DNA from: Streptococcus cristatus
Lineage (GTDB): Bacteria > Bacillota > Bacilli > Lactobacillales > Streptococcaceae
DNA: 64,000 nucleotides
Assembly: GCF_003943505.1 (NCBI RefSeq)
Contig: NZ_RJPS01000006.1
Span: 77,124 to 141,123, forward strand
Direction of reading: 5' to 3'
The position numbers were made by a program, and so were the translations under genes. A model generated the notes under the pieces. It was not told the DNA's origin, made no database searches, and worked only from the letters and a program-made list of their open reading frames with translations. This document shows, in pieces, positions 38,277-47,064 of this stretch (the stretch's first letter is position 1; each line of letters starts with the position of its first letter).

Positions 38277-40746
38277 AACCTTCCTCCTTGATTAGTCGAA
38301 TCTTGCCAGTAAGGCCATCCATCTCAATCCAATCACCGTTTCGCAGCTGGCTGCAGGCGCCTCTGACATTGACAATGGAAGGAATACCTAACTCGCGGGA
38401 AATAATGGCCGTGTGGGAGAGCAAAGACCCCTGCTCGGCAATGACACCCTTGGCTTGGGTCAGAAGATAGACCCAGCCCGGATCGGTCATCTTGGTCACA
38501 ATAATTCGGTCATGAGCAGACTCAATTTCCTGCACATCTTCTACGACCAAAACCTGAGCCTTAACGCAGCCAGGTGAGCAGCCAATCCCTTGTAAGACTT
38601 GATTACCCGTATTATGACTGCTGGTGCGGTTTTGCGGCTTCAGGTATTTCTCAAAGACCTGTCCAACAAAAACATAGCGACTAAAAGTTGGGAGTTCCTT
38701 ATCCGCCTCCAATTTCTCCCGACGCTCGGTTATCAGGTCACTAACGTCTCTGGGCTTTCTGGTCAGCTCAAACAACTCTTCTTTTGTCAGGTAAAAAACA
38801 TCGTCAGGCGTAGCTAGCAGCCCTTGCTCGGCTAATTGCTGCCCAAGTGTTCGGAAAATCTGCCGCATCATGCCGTAGATCCGTGTGCGGTTTAAGCGGG
38901 AGCTTTCCCGATATTTAACACCAGTCATGGCTCGCTGGCGAAGAAAATTCGTCCACCAGCCTGATTTTTGCACCTCTTCTTCAAGTTTCTGAGGAGCCAA
39001 CTTCTTCTCCTCTTGCTGGCACATTTGCAGCAGGAGCTTGAGCAGACGCTCTGGGTGCGTTCGAAAGGTGGGAGTTTCTAACTTCAACTCTTCCGGAGCC
39101 CGATCACCAAATTCATGGATAAAATGAGTAATTTCTTGAACCAAAGGATGCTGGCGAGTCAGAAAGACTGCGAGACTTTCACTTGCCATGGCTTGTCTAA
39201 TCTCTGCATTTTCTTCTGCTTTCAGCTGAGCTGTTAAAGCCTGCAGAGCCAAAGCCGGCCGCATACTTTCAATCTGCTCAATTCCCGCAATCTCAGCCTG
39301 AACTGCTCCACCGCGACGCGATTTCTTCAGGAGACCAGTATAAACAAAAGCATAGAGGTCATTGACCAGCGTAATGTCCCAGTGAGCCAGAATATCCTCT
39401 TTTAGCTTGCTGACCAAGGTAATCAAGGTCTCTGCATCTGCGTCAGTAGAAAATCTCGCTTCGTATTCTAGCTGAATCTGGGCAAACTGTTCTTCCAATT
39501 GCCGCATTTGCTTGGGGGCCGTCCAAAACTCTCGAATTATCCGAAACATGATTTGCAGGCGTTTGAAAGCAGACAGGTGCACCGGCATCTGAGGCACCTC
39601 TGTCTCTCGCACTCCCAGCATATCCTGCCAGATTGGAATGATTTTCTTTGAAAAAGGCAGAAGCTGCAAGAGCTGATACCAGCTCTGAATCTGGTAATAG
39701 ACTCGGCTATTGACCGGCTGCAGCATATTTTGAAAAGTGGCTTCATAGGCAGCCAACTCTGGAGCATCCTTGCCAACCAAGCGCTGAGCCAGACTTCGGA
39801 AAATGCTGGCATAAGCCTCTTGAATAAAGCTAATGGTCAAAGGACTAGAAACGCCCGGATAGCTCTCGACAATGTTGCTGTTATCCAGAATAATCTGCCC
39901 TCCCTCTGGTAAGGTGGTAATAGGTCGTGCCTGCAAGAGATAGAGCTGACCATTTGCGAAGGTAAACTCCATATCCATATAAGGTCCGAAAAGCTGACTC
40001 ACCTGACTCGCCAAGCCTTGTAACTCCTCAAGTTGTTCCTGTGATAAGTCTGGTGAATCCTCAGTCTGCTCTGTATAAAAGAGCTGGTCCTTGGGATGGA
40101 GGGTCACCATTGTTGTAGGAATCTTATCCTCGACAACCTTGTTGCCCAAGCCTCGACCGATGACAATGATGTGCTCGTTCAGAATGCCCTTGGGATTAGC
40201 TGTGAAGTAAATCCCAGACAAGTCTCCCTCCTGCATAACCTGGATAATACAAATCATCTGTGCCTGCTTCAACGATAGCCCCTGCTCAAACAGATAACTA
40301 AGAGCTGACTCCTGATAAAGAGAAAGTAAGGTCGCTTGGATGGCTTCTTTAAGTCCCTCTGGCTTTACATTGAGCTGACTCTCAAACTGACCGGCAAAGG
40401 ATGAATCCTTCCCATCCTCAATGGTAGCTGATGAGCGGACTGCAAAGCAACAGTCTGTCTGAGAAAACTCTTGATGAATCCAGTTTTCTGCTGCCGTCAG
40501 ATCTTCTTGACTAAACTGCTCTCTGGCCCAGTCCTGCAGCTGCTGGCTGAGCTGGGACAAGTCCAACTCTCCAGACCGATAGGCTGCTTCCATCCGCTCC
40601 AAGTCAACAGAGCTTGCAGATGTTTGAAAAAAGTCAAAAGCAAACACAGCAAAGTCAGGAACCGGCAAACCAGCAGCCTGCATTTTCAGCAAATGATAGG
40701 CCTTGCCTCCAACCTGGTCAAGCCCTGTCTGCTTGATTCTTTTCAT
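38269..40746 (-). CDS. PEP-synthase-like phosphotransferase, paralogue B
   Basis: 825 residues. N-terminal ATP-grasp domain of PEP synthase/PPDK type (QVGGKAYHLLKMQAAGLPVP; FAVRSSATIEDGKDSSFAGQ; ending YLLQARPITT), a long helical linker, and a C-terminal swivelling domain whose phospho-His is in GSLLSHTAIISRELGIP. There is no TIM-barrel pyruvate domain, as in rifampicin phosphotransferases. Such enzymes move the beta-phosphate of ATP to an alcohol, releasing AMP and phosphate. Rifampicin is an unlikely substrate in this operon; a lipid alcohol or head group is more plausible. Shares one base (TAATG) with the ubiA stop. Confidence 0.88.
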   Translation of the reverse strand: MKRIKQTGLDQVGGKAYHLLKMQAAGLPVPDFAVFAFDFFQTSASSVDLERMEAAYRSGELDLSQLSQQLQDWAREQFSQEDLTAAENWIHQEFSQTDCCFAVRSSATIEDGKDSSFAGQFESQLNVKPEGLKEAIQATLLSLYQESALSYLFEQGLSLKQAQMICIIQVMQEGDLSGIYFTANPKGILNEHIIVIGRGLGNKVVEDKIPTTMVTLHPKDQLFYTEQTEDSPDLSQEQLEELQGLASQVSQLFGPYMDMEFTFANGQLYLLQARPITTLPEGGQIILDNSNIVESYPGVSSPLTISFIQEAYASIFRSLAQRLVGKDAPELAAYEATFQNMLQPVNSRVYYQIQSWYQLLQLLPFSKKIIPIWQDMLGVRETEVPQMPVHLSAFKRLQIMFRIIREFWTAPKQMRQLEEQFAQIQLEYEARFSTDADAETLITLVSKLKEDILAHWDITLVNDLYAFVYTGLLKKSRRGGAVQAEIAGIEQIESMRPALALQALTAQLKAEENAEIRQAMASESLAVFLTRQHPLVQEITHFIHEFGDRAPEELKLETPTFRTHPERLLKLLLQMCQQEEKKLAPQKLEEEVQKSGWWTNFLRQRAMTGVKYRESSRLNRTRIYGMMRQIFRTLGQQLAEQGLLATPDDVFYLTKEELFELTRKPRDVSDLITERREKLEADKELPTFSRYVFVGQVFEKYLKPQNRTSSHNTGNQVLQGIGCSPGCVKAQVLVVEDVQEIESAHDRIIVTKMTDPGWVYLLTQAKGVIAEQGSLLSHTAIISRELGIPSIVNVRGACSQLRNGDWIEMDGLTGKIRLIKEEGYA

Positions 40747-41645
40747 TAAAGTACCCCCATCAAGAGATAAACAGCAACGGACAGAACCATGGTCGTCTCC
40801 GTGATATAAGTATAACGCTCCACCCGCTCCCGGATATTAAAGCGAGTCGGATCCTTGATAAACTGCTCAAACTGGACGGTCATCCAGATGACATTCAGCA
40901 CCAAGACTATCACTCCGACATGGGAAATATTCCAGAGGAGGACAAAATTGGTCAAGATATCCAGCAGAGTCACCACCTCGATAAAGCGAGTGGCTTTTTT
41001 GTAGCCAAAAAGCTTAGAATAGGTCACATACTCTGTCTCGTCTTTTGGTGCCCGAATCTTGCGGCAGACTTCCCAGATCAGACTTGGGAAATACATAGTA
41101 AAGGCCAGCAAGACGGTCGGCAGGGACAAGAGAGGCAGATTGTACTTGTAGCAGACGAAAGAAATCGTATAGAGATTCAAAATCATCATGACTGGATTAT
41201 GGGTTACTAGAGCCAGTGGCAGAGAATTTTGAATCTTGTCACGTTTGAAGAACCAGAAGGACATGAGGGTTCCGTAGATATAGAGAAAGAGGAACCAGCC
41301 GATATTGTTCATAAAGAGAACATTGAGAAGTACAGACACAGCTACGATAAAGCTGAGAGCAATAGCCAAGTCCTTCTTTTTCACCCGGCCAGATGGCAGA
41401 GCCCGATGAGGAAAGAGCCGTCTATCGGTCTCGTAGTCCTTGAAATCATCTGCGATTCGCAGAATCATCAGAAAGACGAAAATGGTAAAAATTCCGATCA
41501 ACTCCTGATGGTCAAAGTGAAAGGTGGTCACTCCGTCATTGAGCAGAAGGACAAAATAAATCTCAAAAAACATGATGGCAGCCACAAAAAAACGTGGCAG
41601 CAAAGGAAACATTTCCTTATAATAAATAGCTAATCGTTTAAACAT
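40746..41645 (-). CDS. UbiA-family prenyltransferase
   Basis: 299 residues, about eight or nine transmembrane helices. The first Asp-rich motif is ADDFKDYETD and the second region RKIRAPKDETEY. These hold the Mg2+-prenyl diphosphate in the family. It should attach an isoprenoid chain to a polar or aromatic acceptor in the membrane. No quinone or heme A genes are nearby, so the acceptor is likely a lipid-precursor alcohol or phosphate. Overlaps psd by 16 bases, with GGAG inside the overlap. Confidence 0.85.
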   Translation of the reverse strand: MFKRLAIYYKEMFPLLPRFFVAAIMFFEIYFVLLLNDGVTTFHFDHQELIGIFTIFVFLMILRIADDFKDYETDRRLFPHRALPSGRVKKKDLAIALSFIVAVSVLLNVLFMNNIGWFLFLYIYGTLMSFWFFKRDKIQNSLPLALVTHNPVMMILNLYTISFVCYKYNLPLLSLPTVLLAFTMYFPSLIWEVCRKIRAPKDETEYVTYSKLFGYKKATRFIEVVTLLDILTNFVLLWNISHVGVIVLVLNVIWMTVQFEQFIKDPTRFNIRERVERYTYITETTMVLSVAVYLLMGVL

Positions 41646-42502
41646 AGCTTCTCTCCAATCTTTTCACCCATTTGAATCTGGGTTTCTATTCCGAGGTCTG
41701 AGTAAGTCAGGATATCCTGATCCAAGCGAATCGTGCCTGCTGGATAGAGGACAAGAATGGTTGATCCACCCAGACCAAAGCAGCCCTTCTCCTGTCCTCT
41801 GACCAAACTGTCCTGACTGTGATTGTATATTCTTCCGACCAAGAGAGCCCCTACTTCCATCTGCAGGACAGGTCCTAGATCGGTATCTAAAAGACAGTAT
41901 TCTCTTTTATTTTCCTTGTAAATCAAGCGCCGCTTCTGGGCTACCTGCCTGACCGTATGCAGGCGGCCCTTGATTTTTCGTCTTTGGGTAATTCTGCCGG
42001 ATTCAGCAGCCAGATAGCGGTGCAGGTCTTCCACTCCCAAGCGATAAACTAGCACTGTTCCACCAATAAACAGCTGAGCTAAGTCATCATCCAGCAGTAA
42101 GTCAGCTAACCTGTATGTCTGCCCCTTTATCGTCAGCTGCAAGTCCTGACTAATGGTAAAAGCCTCTAGCTTGGCATCCGCCACAGCCAGTACTTGACTG
42201 TCAGGACAGACTGGACGCAGATCGGGCTTGATTTTTCGCTGGAAGAAAGCCGCGAAGCTAGGATAGGCGCCATCTTCATAGTCAGCCAGATTCAGCTGAT
42301 AATTTTCTACAAAAGCTGCTATTTTCTTGCGAGAACAAGGAGTGTAGTCTTTCAAAGTCAGAAGATAAGACAGGCTAGGTCGGGTCAAGATAGGCAACAA
42401 GAAGCGACCCCAAGTAGTCCCATAAAGCTTGTCTAACAGACCCGCCTTGTATTCTGTCGGTTCAACTACTTGGCCAGTCCTTCTTTGATAGACCTTAACC
42501 AT
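41630..42502 (-). CDS. psd: Phosphatidylserine decarboxylase family protein
   Basis: 290 residues from the ATG that overlaps the pssA stop by eight bases. The self-cleavage site is in CFGLGGSTILVLY: the serine of GGST becomes the pyruvoyl group. The catalytic Asp/His partners fit ADAKL and YRLGVEDLHRYLAAESGRI. PSD cleaves itself and then removes CO2 from a phospho-serine lipid to leave phospho-ethanolamine. This activity is not a normal part of streptococcal lipid metabolism. Archaeal archaetidylserine decarboxylases belong to the same family. Confidence 0.88.
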   Translation of the reverse strand: MVKVYQRRTGQVVEPTEYKAGLLDKLYGTTWGRFLLPILTRPSLSYLLTLKDYTPCSRKKIAAFVENYQLNLADYEDGAYPSFAAFFQRKIKPDLRPVCPDSQVLAVADAKLEAFTISQDLQLTIKGQTYRLADLLLDDDLAQLFIGGTVLVYRLGVEDLHRYLAAESGRITQRRKIKGRLHTVRQVAQKRRLIYKENKREYCLLDTDLGPVLQMEVGALLVGRIYNHSQDSLVRGQEKGCFGLGGSTILVLYPAGTIRLDQDILTYSDLGIETQIQMGEKIGEKLCLND

Positions 42503-43127
42503 GCGGGAGAACCCCCAGACCAATCAGACTTGCAACAGCTAGAATCGCAAAGACCAGATAAGCCAGTTTATTTGGCTTGGGAATCCGGCAGTTGTAGACA
42601 AATAGGAAGGGCAGCAAAAGAGACAGGCCCAGCCATACCCAAGCAAAGAGAGCAGGCGCCAGCCATTGACAGACCAGATAGGTCAACGGGAAAAAGAGGG
42701 CGCTGTAAGTCACGGGCAAGCCGGTAAAATATGAACCCGATCCCTCATCATGCTTAGCCAAGCGATTAAAATGAGCCAAGCGCGTAACCGCAGCTAAGAC
42801 ATAGAGGACAGCCAAAATAATATTAGCTGCTCCCAAAGGTAGCTGAGTCATGAGGAGCACAGCTGGAAGTGCCGCAAAGCTAATCATGTCACAGAGCGAA
42901 TCAATCTCAATGCCGAAGCGCTTCTGACTTTCAGTCCGCTTCATCCGCCGCGCAACCACACCATCAAAGAGGTCACAGATACCGCTAACGATAAAGGCCA
43001 TCATGGCTAGTCGCAGCTGGGACTGAATGACGGCATAGACTGCCAACAGTGCAAAAGCAGCGCCCATATAGGTCAGGATAACAGATTTGTCGTATTCACC
43101 GATAAACAAAGGTTCATTCTTCTTCAT
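42495..43127 (-). CDS. pssA: CDP-alcohol phosphatidyltransferase, PssA type
   Basis: 210 residues with about six helices. The family motif DGxxARxxxxxxxxGxxxDxxxD is present as DGVVARRMKRTESQKRFGIE followed by IDSLCD. The early position of the motif and the downstream Psd make serine the likely acceptor: CDP-lipid plus L-serine gives phosphatidylserine-type lipid and CMP. Archaetidylserine synthases are in the same family. Overlaps the preceding gene by 14 bases. Confidence 0.88.
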   Translation of the reverse strand: MKKNEPLFIGEYDKSVILTYMGAAFALLAVYAVIQSQLRLAMMAFIVSGICDLFDGVVARRMKRTESQKRFGIEIDSLCDMISFAALPAVLLMTQLPLGAANIILAVLYVLAAVTRLAHFNRLAKHDEGSGSYFTGLPVTYSALFFPLTYLVCQWLAPALFAWVWLGLSLLLPFLFVYNCRIPKPNKLAYLVFAILAVASLIGLGVLPHG

Positions 43128-45609
43128 GAATTCTTATTTCTCCTCTTCTTCCATCTAAGGTTACCAGCATGCCAGTTTCTAACAGCCGAGTTGCATTCTT
43201 AGCGCAAACCAGAGCTGGAATCCCGCATTCCCGAGCGACAATGGAGGCATGGCAAAGAACCCCGCCATACTCTGTCACAAGACCGCCTAGAATACCGAAA
43301 ACATAACTCCAGCCCGTATCTGTATAGCGAGTGACAAGGATTTCTCCCGGCTCAATCGTCTCAATATCAGCCAAATCCAAGAGGACTCGAACCCGACCGG
43401 TCACCTGACCGCTGCTGGCTGGCATTCCTGTCAGCAGAGCCCGACTGGCATGAGCTACCTCTTCCAAGCTCATCTCTTTGTCGGTCAAATCACCCACTGG
43501 CTCAAAATTCCGATAGGACTGGCAATAATGCCGATTATCTGCCGCCTCTTCTTGCAGCTGGTCAGCAGTCTGTTGCCCCTCCATAAAGGAAATCAGACTC
43601 TCTTTCTTAATGTAAAAAACATCTTGAGAATCTTTCAGAAAGCCTCGCTTTTCATAGGATCGGCCGAGTTTAAGACTAATCTGACGAATGAGGTGGTAAT
43701 AGCGCGTGGAAATATCCTTGAACTCCTCTCGCCACCAGAGCAAGTTCCGAAGGTCTTGACTGATTTTTTCTATCTTTTTCTGCTTGGCTCGAGATAGATG
43801 AGCCAGATCCAGCTCAGACTCTGAGACAGGACTGAACGAAGCTTTGGCCGCTTGGTAATACGCTGAATCAGCAACCAACTGCTGGACAGCTGTCATAACC
43901 TGATGAGCATCTTCTTCATAACTAGCTACTCGCAAGTCCAGCTCTCGTGCCGAGTGATAGCCTAAATCCTTTTGGAAATCCTGAATCTTGATGAAATCTG
44001 CTCGCTCAGGATATTGTGCAGCCAGTTCCTGCAACTCTTCCAACGATAGCTTCAACCAATCGCCTGTCAGTTTCTCCTCTGCCAAAATAAGATCCGCAGC
44101 TTCCAGCATTCGAGCCAAAGGCTTGGTATGAGAAACATTTCCTAACTTAGCTATTAGTTGGAAAAATTCATCCACAGTCAGCCATTTGAGGAGACTGGTC
44201 TTTTTCATAGACAGCTGGACCGTATTGATGTAGGCCTGCCAGAAATAAGTTCCCTCACTGTCTAAATAAGCCTGATTTAGCACTAACTGCCAAAGACTCT
44301 CGACCTGCTGCAGCGGGCTTTGGTCGTTCAGTTCTCGTATTTCTTGATTCATGCGGGTAAATTGCTGGCACAGCTCTTGCAGCTTGTCTGGCGCCTGACG
44401 AAGAAAATCCTTGGTTACTTTTTGCGTTTTCCAAGCCACCCGCAGGAAATTCAAGAGCAAGGCTGGACTTAATTTGCTGGTAAAACCTTGACCTTGGTAG
44501 TCTTTATTGACTCCCAGCTCATCATCAAAGTCTCGCTCAATATAGCCTGGAATCTGCTCCATACCTTGCTTGACTACGCCTAAGTTCCAGAAAGGCCGAG
44601 CATAGTGCAGGCGCATCAGTGGCGGCATCACTCCTTCAGGCTCTAGTCCAATAGCCAGCAAAAAGCTGGAGAGTGCCTTTTGCCAAGAATGACGATAAAG
44701 GCTCCACATCAGATTTGGACAGGGCTGGGCCGCGACGCCACCGTCCCGAAAATTTGCTGTCGTCCAGCGGCCACTGTCGATTTTAGTTGGTACTGTTGTA
44801 ATGGGCCGAGCCTGTAGTAGATAGACTTGCTCTTGGACAGCACACCACTCGATATCCATGGGCCGGCCAAAATACGCCACAATCTCCAAAACCTGCGCAT
44901 GAAGTTTCTGCAAGACTGCCAGAGGGACTTCAAGCTCTTCAAACTGGCTCCAGTCCGGCTTGTACCAAGAAAGAGCCAGCTGCTCAGGATTGACTTGACC
45001 GCTAACCAAGCTCTCAGCCGATCCTTTTACATATTCCAACAGCATGGTCTGGTCCTGATTAGTCGCCACATCTAGAGAAAAGCAGACACCGCTGAAATCA
45101 GGCTCTATCTGCTCCTGAATAAGTACCGCCATAGCAAAATCCTTCTCAGCCAGACCCTGACGCTGCCAGTAAGCCAAGGCTTCTGGATTAAAGAGAGAAA
45201 GCAGACAAGAACGAATGCCCTGCTCAATTTCTGACAGTGTTCGGCAATTGCCAATCGAGTCATATTGACCGGCAAACGACATGTCCTGTCCGTCTTCTAA
45301 AAGGGCACTGCTGCGAACGATATAGGTTTCGTTTTCTTGACAAAAGTTTGCCAACTCCTCCTGCCAAGTTGGGTCCAAGGGACATTGCTGCAAGAGCTCT
45401 GCAATTTCCTCCTTGCCCAGTTCAATGAATTCTTTAAGTCCCTCTTTTGAGTATTCTGGCAGAGCCGCTCTTAGCCAAGCCATTACTTGATCCGCGGGCA
45501 AAATCAAACCCTTAGGAACCGAAAGTCCCAACTGACAGAGGTTTATTAACTGATTGATTTTACCGCCATAGACGGCCGAAGGCTCTTTTTCCAACCATAG
45601 TTCTTTCAT
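43114..45609 (-). CDS. PEP-synthase-like phosphotransferase, paralogue A
   Basis: 831 residues from the ATG with GGGAG eight bases upstream; an earlier ATG is inside that ribosome site. Same architecture as paralogue B: ATP-grasp (VYGGKINQLINLCQLGLSVP; YIVRSSALLEDGQDMSFAGQ; LLQARPITT) and swivelling phospho-His domain (GGVLCHASIVARECGIPAL). The two share the plan but are clearly diverged. Two such enzymes in one operon suggest two different phosphorylation steps or a heteromeric enzyme. Confidence 0.88.
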   Translation of the reverse strand: MKELWLEKEPSAVYGGKINQLINLCQLGLSVPKGLILPADQVMAWLRAALPEYSKEGLKEFIELGKEEIAELLQQCPLDPTWQEELANFCQENETYIVRSSALLEDGQDMSFAGQYDSIGNCRTLSEIEQGIRSCLLSLFNPEALAYWQRQGLAEKDFAMAVLIQEQIEPDFSGVCFSLDVATNQDQTMLLEYVKGSAESLVSGQVNPEQLALSWYKPDWSQFEELEVPLAVLQKLHAQVLEIVAYFGRPMDIEWCAVQEQVYLLQARPITTVPTKIDSGRWTTANFRDGGVAAQPCPNLMWSLYRHSWQKALSSFLLAIGLEPEGVMPPLMRLHYARPFWNLGVVKQGMEQIPGYIERDFDDELGVNKDYQGQGFTSKLSPALLLNFLRVAWKTQKVTKDFLRQAPDKLQELCQQFTRMNQEIRELNDQSPLQQVESLWQLVLNQAYLDSEGTYFWQAYINTVQLSMKKTSLLKWLTVDEFFQLIAKLGNVSHTKPLARMLEAADLILAEEKLTGDWLKLSLEELQELAAQYPERADFIKIQDFQKDLGYHSARELDLRVASYEEDAHQVMTAVQQLVADSAYYQAAKASFSPVSESELDLAHLSRAKQKKIEKISQDLRNLLWWREEFKDISTRYYHLIRQISLKLGRSYEKRGFLKDSQDVFYIKKESLISFMEGQQTADQLQEEAADNRHYCQSYRNFEPVGDLTDKEMSLEEVAHASRALLTGMPASSGQVTGRVRVLLDLADIETIEPGEILVTRYTDTGWSYVFGILGGLVTEYGGVLCHASIVARECGIPALVCAKNATRLLETGMLVTLDGRRGEIRIHEEE

Positions 45610-45623
45610 CAAAAACTCCCATT

Positions 45624-46214
45624 TCACATACGATTTTTTCTAAGCTTAGCCCAGTAGAGCAGACGATTGACTCCTAGATGCGTGCCCGCCCCTAGGATTA
45701 GAATGCCCAGCATCTGTTGCCAAGACAGAGGGATATAGAAAAGCAAGAAAATAATACAGCCAATCAGGGAATCAATCTGGTCAATCCAGATAAATGTCCA
45801 TTTCCAGCCATTTTCCGCCGTCTTGCCCTCTTTGATTTTCAAACGGCGTTTGATAAAGCTATTGGGCAGCTCAAACAAAACATAGGCCAGCCCCAAAAGA
45901 GCCCCAAGTACCAGATTAAACAGCACGGTATTTTCGTAGAAGGCATAGACCAAGTGCAGCTTCTCTAGGGTGGGAATACTCTTCAAGAGCAAGCCCCAAA
46001 GTATCTGAGCCAAAGCTCCCCAGACAATCATGCCAAAGAAACCTTTCCAGGTCTTGTTAGCCCCAAACAGCCTCTTCCCATCCTTTAAAACCAGTCCAGC
46101 ATCCATGGGTCGGTATGCCGCCTCTAGAAGTGAAGACTTACAAAAGATCATATTGAGAACCCCAGCCAGAATGACCGGCATCAGGGTAATATATAAGGCA
46201 AGAATCGAGCGCAT
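45624..46214 (-). CDS. CarS-like CDP-lipid synthase (CDP-archaeol synthase family)
   Basis: 196 residues, about five helices. The motif DGKRLFGANKTWKGFFG and the later SFIKRRLKIKEGKTA ... IDQIDSLIG match the CarS/DUF46 family, which activates a lipid phosphate with CTP. Streptococci normally make CDP-diacylglycerol with the unrelated-length CdsA. First gene of the seven-gene operon and so the probable source of the CDP-lipid used by the PssA-like enzyme. It precedes paralogue A by 14 bp. Confidence 0.85.
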   Translation of the reverse strand: MRSILALYITLMPVILAGVLNMIFCKSSLLEAAYRPMDAGLVLKDGKRLFGANKTWKGFFGMIVWGALAQILWGLLLKSIPTLEKLHLVYAFYENTVLFNLVLGALLGLAYVLFELPNSFIKRRLKIKEGKTAENGWKWTFIWIDQIDSLIGCIIFLLFYIPLSWQQMLGILILGAGTHLGVNRLLYWAKLRKNRM

Positions 46215-46283
46215 ACTTATTTCCTATTCTTTTTATGAAGATCAGTCTAAAAAATCAAGAGATTCCTCAAACTTTTATATATC

Positions 46284-46292
46284 ATTATACCA
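46284..46292 (-). promoter_or_regulatory. Extended -10 promoter of the lipid operon
   Basis: TGgTATAAT on the minus strand, with the hexamer at 46284-46289. The -35 region is poor. It gives a leader of about 60 bases before carS. Confidence 0.55.
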
Positions 46293-46311
46293 TAAGTCGT
46301 AAAGCTCTTTC

Positions 46312-46425
46312 TCAATAAGCCCTACACATCTGTCGCATCTGACAAGGAGTAACGCCTGTCTGCCATTCCGCTTTGTCAATTCCAAAGCCGCCTAAGAATA
46401 ATATCTTTTTTAAACCACACAAAAA
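46312..46425 (-). pseudogene. Possible C-terminal remnant of an AraC-type regulator
   Basis: Thirty-seven codons without a start read LFLGGFGIDKAEWQTGVTPC followed by QMRQMCRAY and a stop. The pattern GF...TGVTPxQxR resembles the end of an AraC DNA-binding domain. The start and body are missing. Short, so chance is not excluded. Confidence 0.25.
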
Positions 46426-46484
46426 GCCTCATAAGAACTTTTAAAGAAACCAGCATCTGGTTTATTAAAAGTTACTTATGAAGC
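46420..46484 (-). terminator. Long imperfect hairpin downstream of dtd
   Basis: Arms of about 28 bp (46426-46453 and 46457-46484) meet at a 3-base loop, with few mismatches. TTTTTGTG follows on the minus strand, so it can terminate relA-dtd transcripts. It is longer than the other terminators in the window. Confidence 0.75.
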
Positions 46485-46572
46485 CTATGAAATGCTCCTT
46501 GTCTCTAGGAAAGAAGTAAGCTATTTTTTGCCTAGCCTTAAACTACTGACCTTTAGAAGGCGCGCAATTCTT

Positions 46573-47016
46573 TCATCGATTTTTAGTGTCTAGCAGAATG
46601 GTTACTGGTCCATCATTTACCAATTCCACCTGCATATCTGCTCCGAATACGCCCGTCTTGACTGGTACTTGCTCAGCTAATAGCTGGTTAAACTTGTCAT
46701 AGAAGGGACTAGCCATATCCGGCTTAGCTGCACCTGTAAAGGCTGGCCGATTGCCCTTTTTGGTATCTGCATGGAGTGTAAATTGGGAAATGGAAAGAAT
46801 TTCCCCTCCGATATCTTGAACAGAAAGATTCATCTTATCCTCAGCATCTGAAAAAATCCGCATATTGACAATTTTCCTGACTGCATAGTCCATATCTTCC
46901 TGACTATCATCAGGCCCGACACCTACTAAGAGCAGGAGACCCTGTTCAATCCTACTGTACAGTTGTTGGTCGATACTGACCTGGGCATGTTTGACGCACT
47001 GAATGACGATTTTCAT
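46573..47016 (-). CDS. dtd: D-aminoacyl-tRNA deacylase
   Basis: 147 residues, normal length. The [20 protein letters not shown] motif and the C-terminal [11 protein letters not shown] (the Gly-cisPro-type loop region NxGPVT) mark DTD. It hydrolyses D-aminoacyl and glycyl-tRNAs in the cytoplasm. AAGGAAA lies upstream. It follows relA by 48 bp, a common pairing in Firmicutes. Confidence 0.96.
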   Translation of the reverse strand: MKIVIQCVKHAQVSIDQQLYSRIEQGLLLLVGVGPDDSQEDMDYAVRKIVNMRIFSDAEDKMNLSVQDIGGEILSISQFTLHADTKKGNRPAFTGAAKPDMASPFYDKFNQLLAEQVPVKTGVFGADMQVELVNDGPVTILLDTKNR

Positions 47017-47064
47017 ATTTTTTCCTTTATTTTCTGACGAACATCCACTCTGACAAGCTCCAAC

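Noticed and set aside
38269..45609. Rifampicin-resistance role for the PEP-synthase-like proteins
   Set aside because: Both are embedded in a lipid operon and duplicated; context does not support drug modification.
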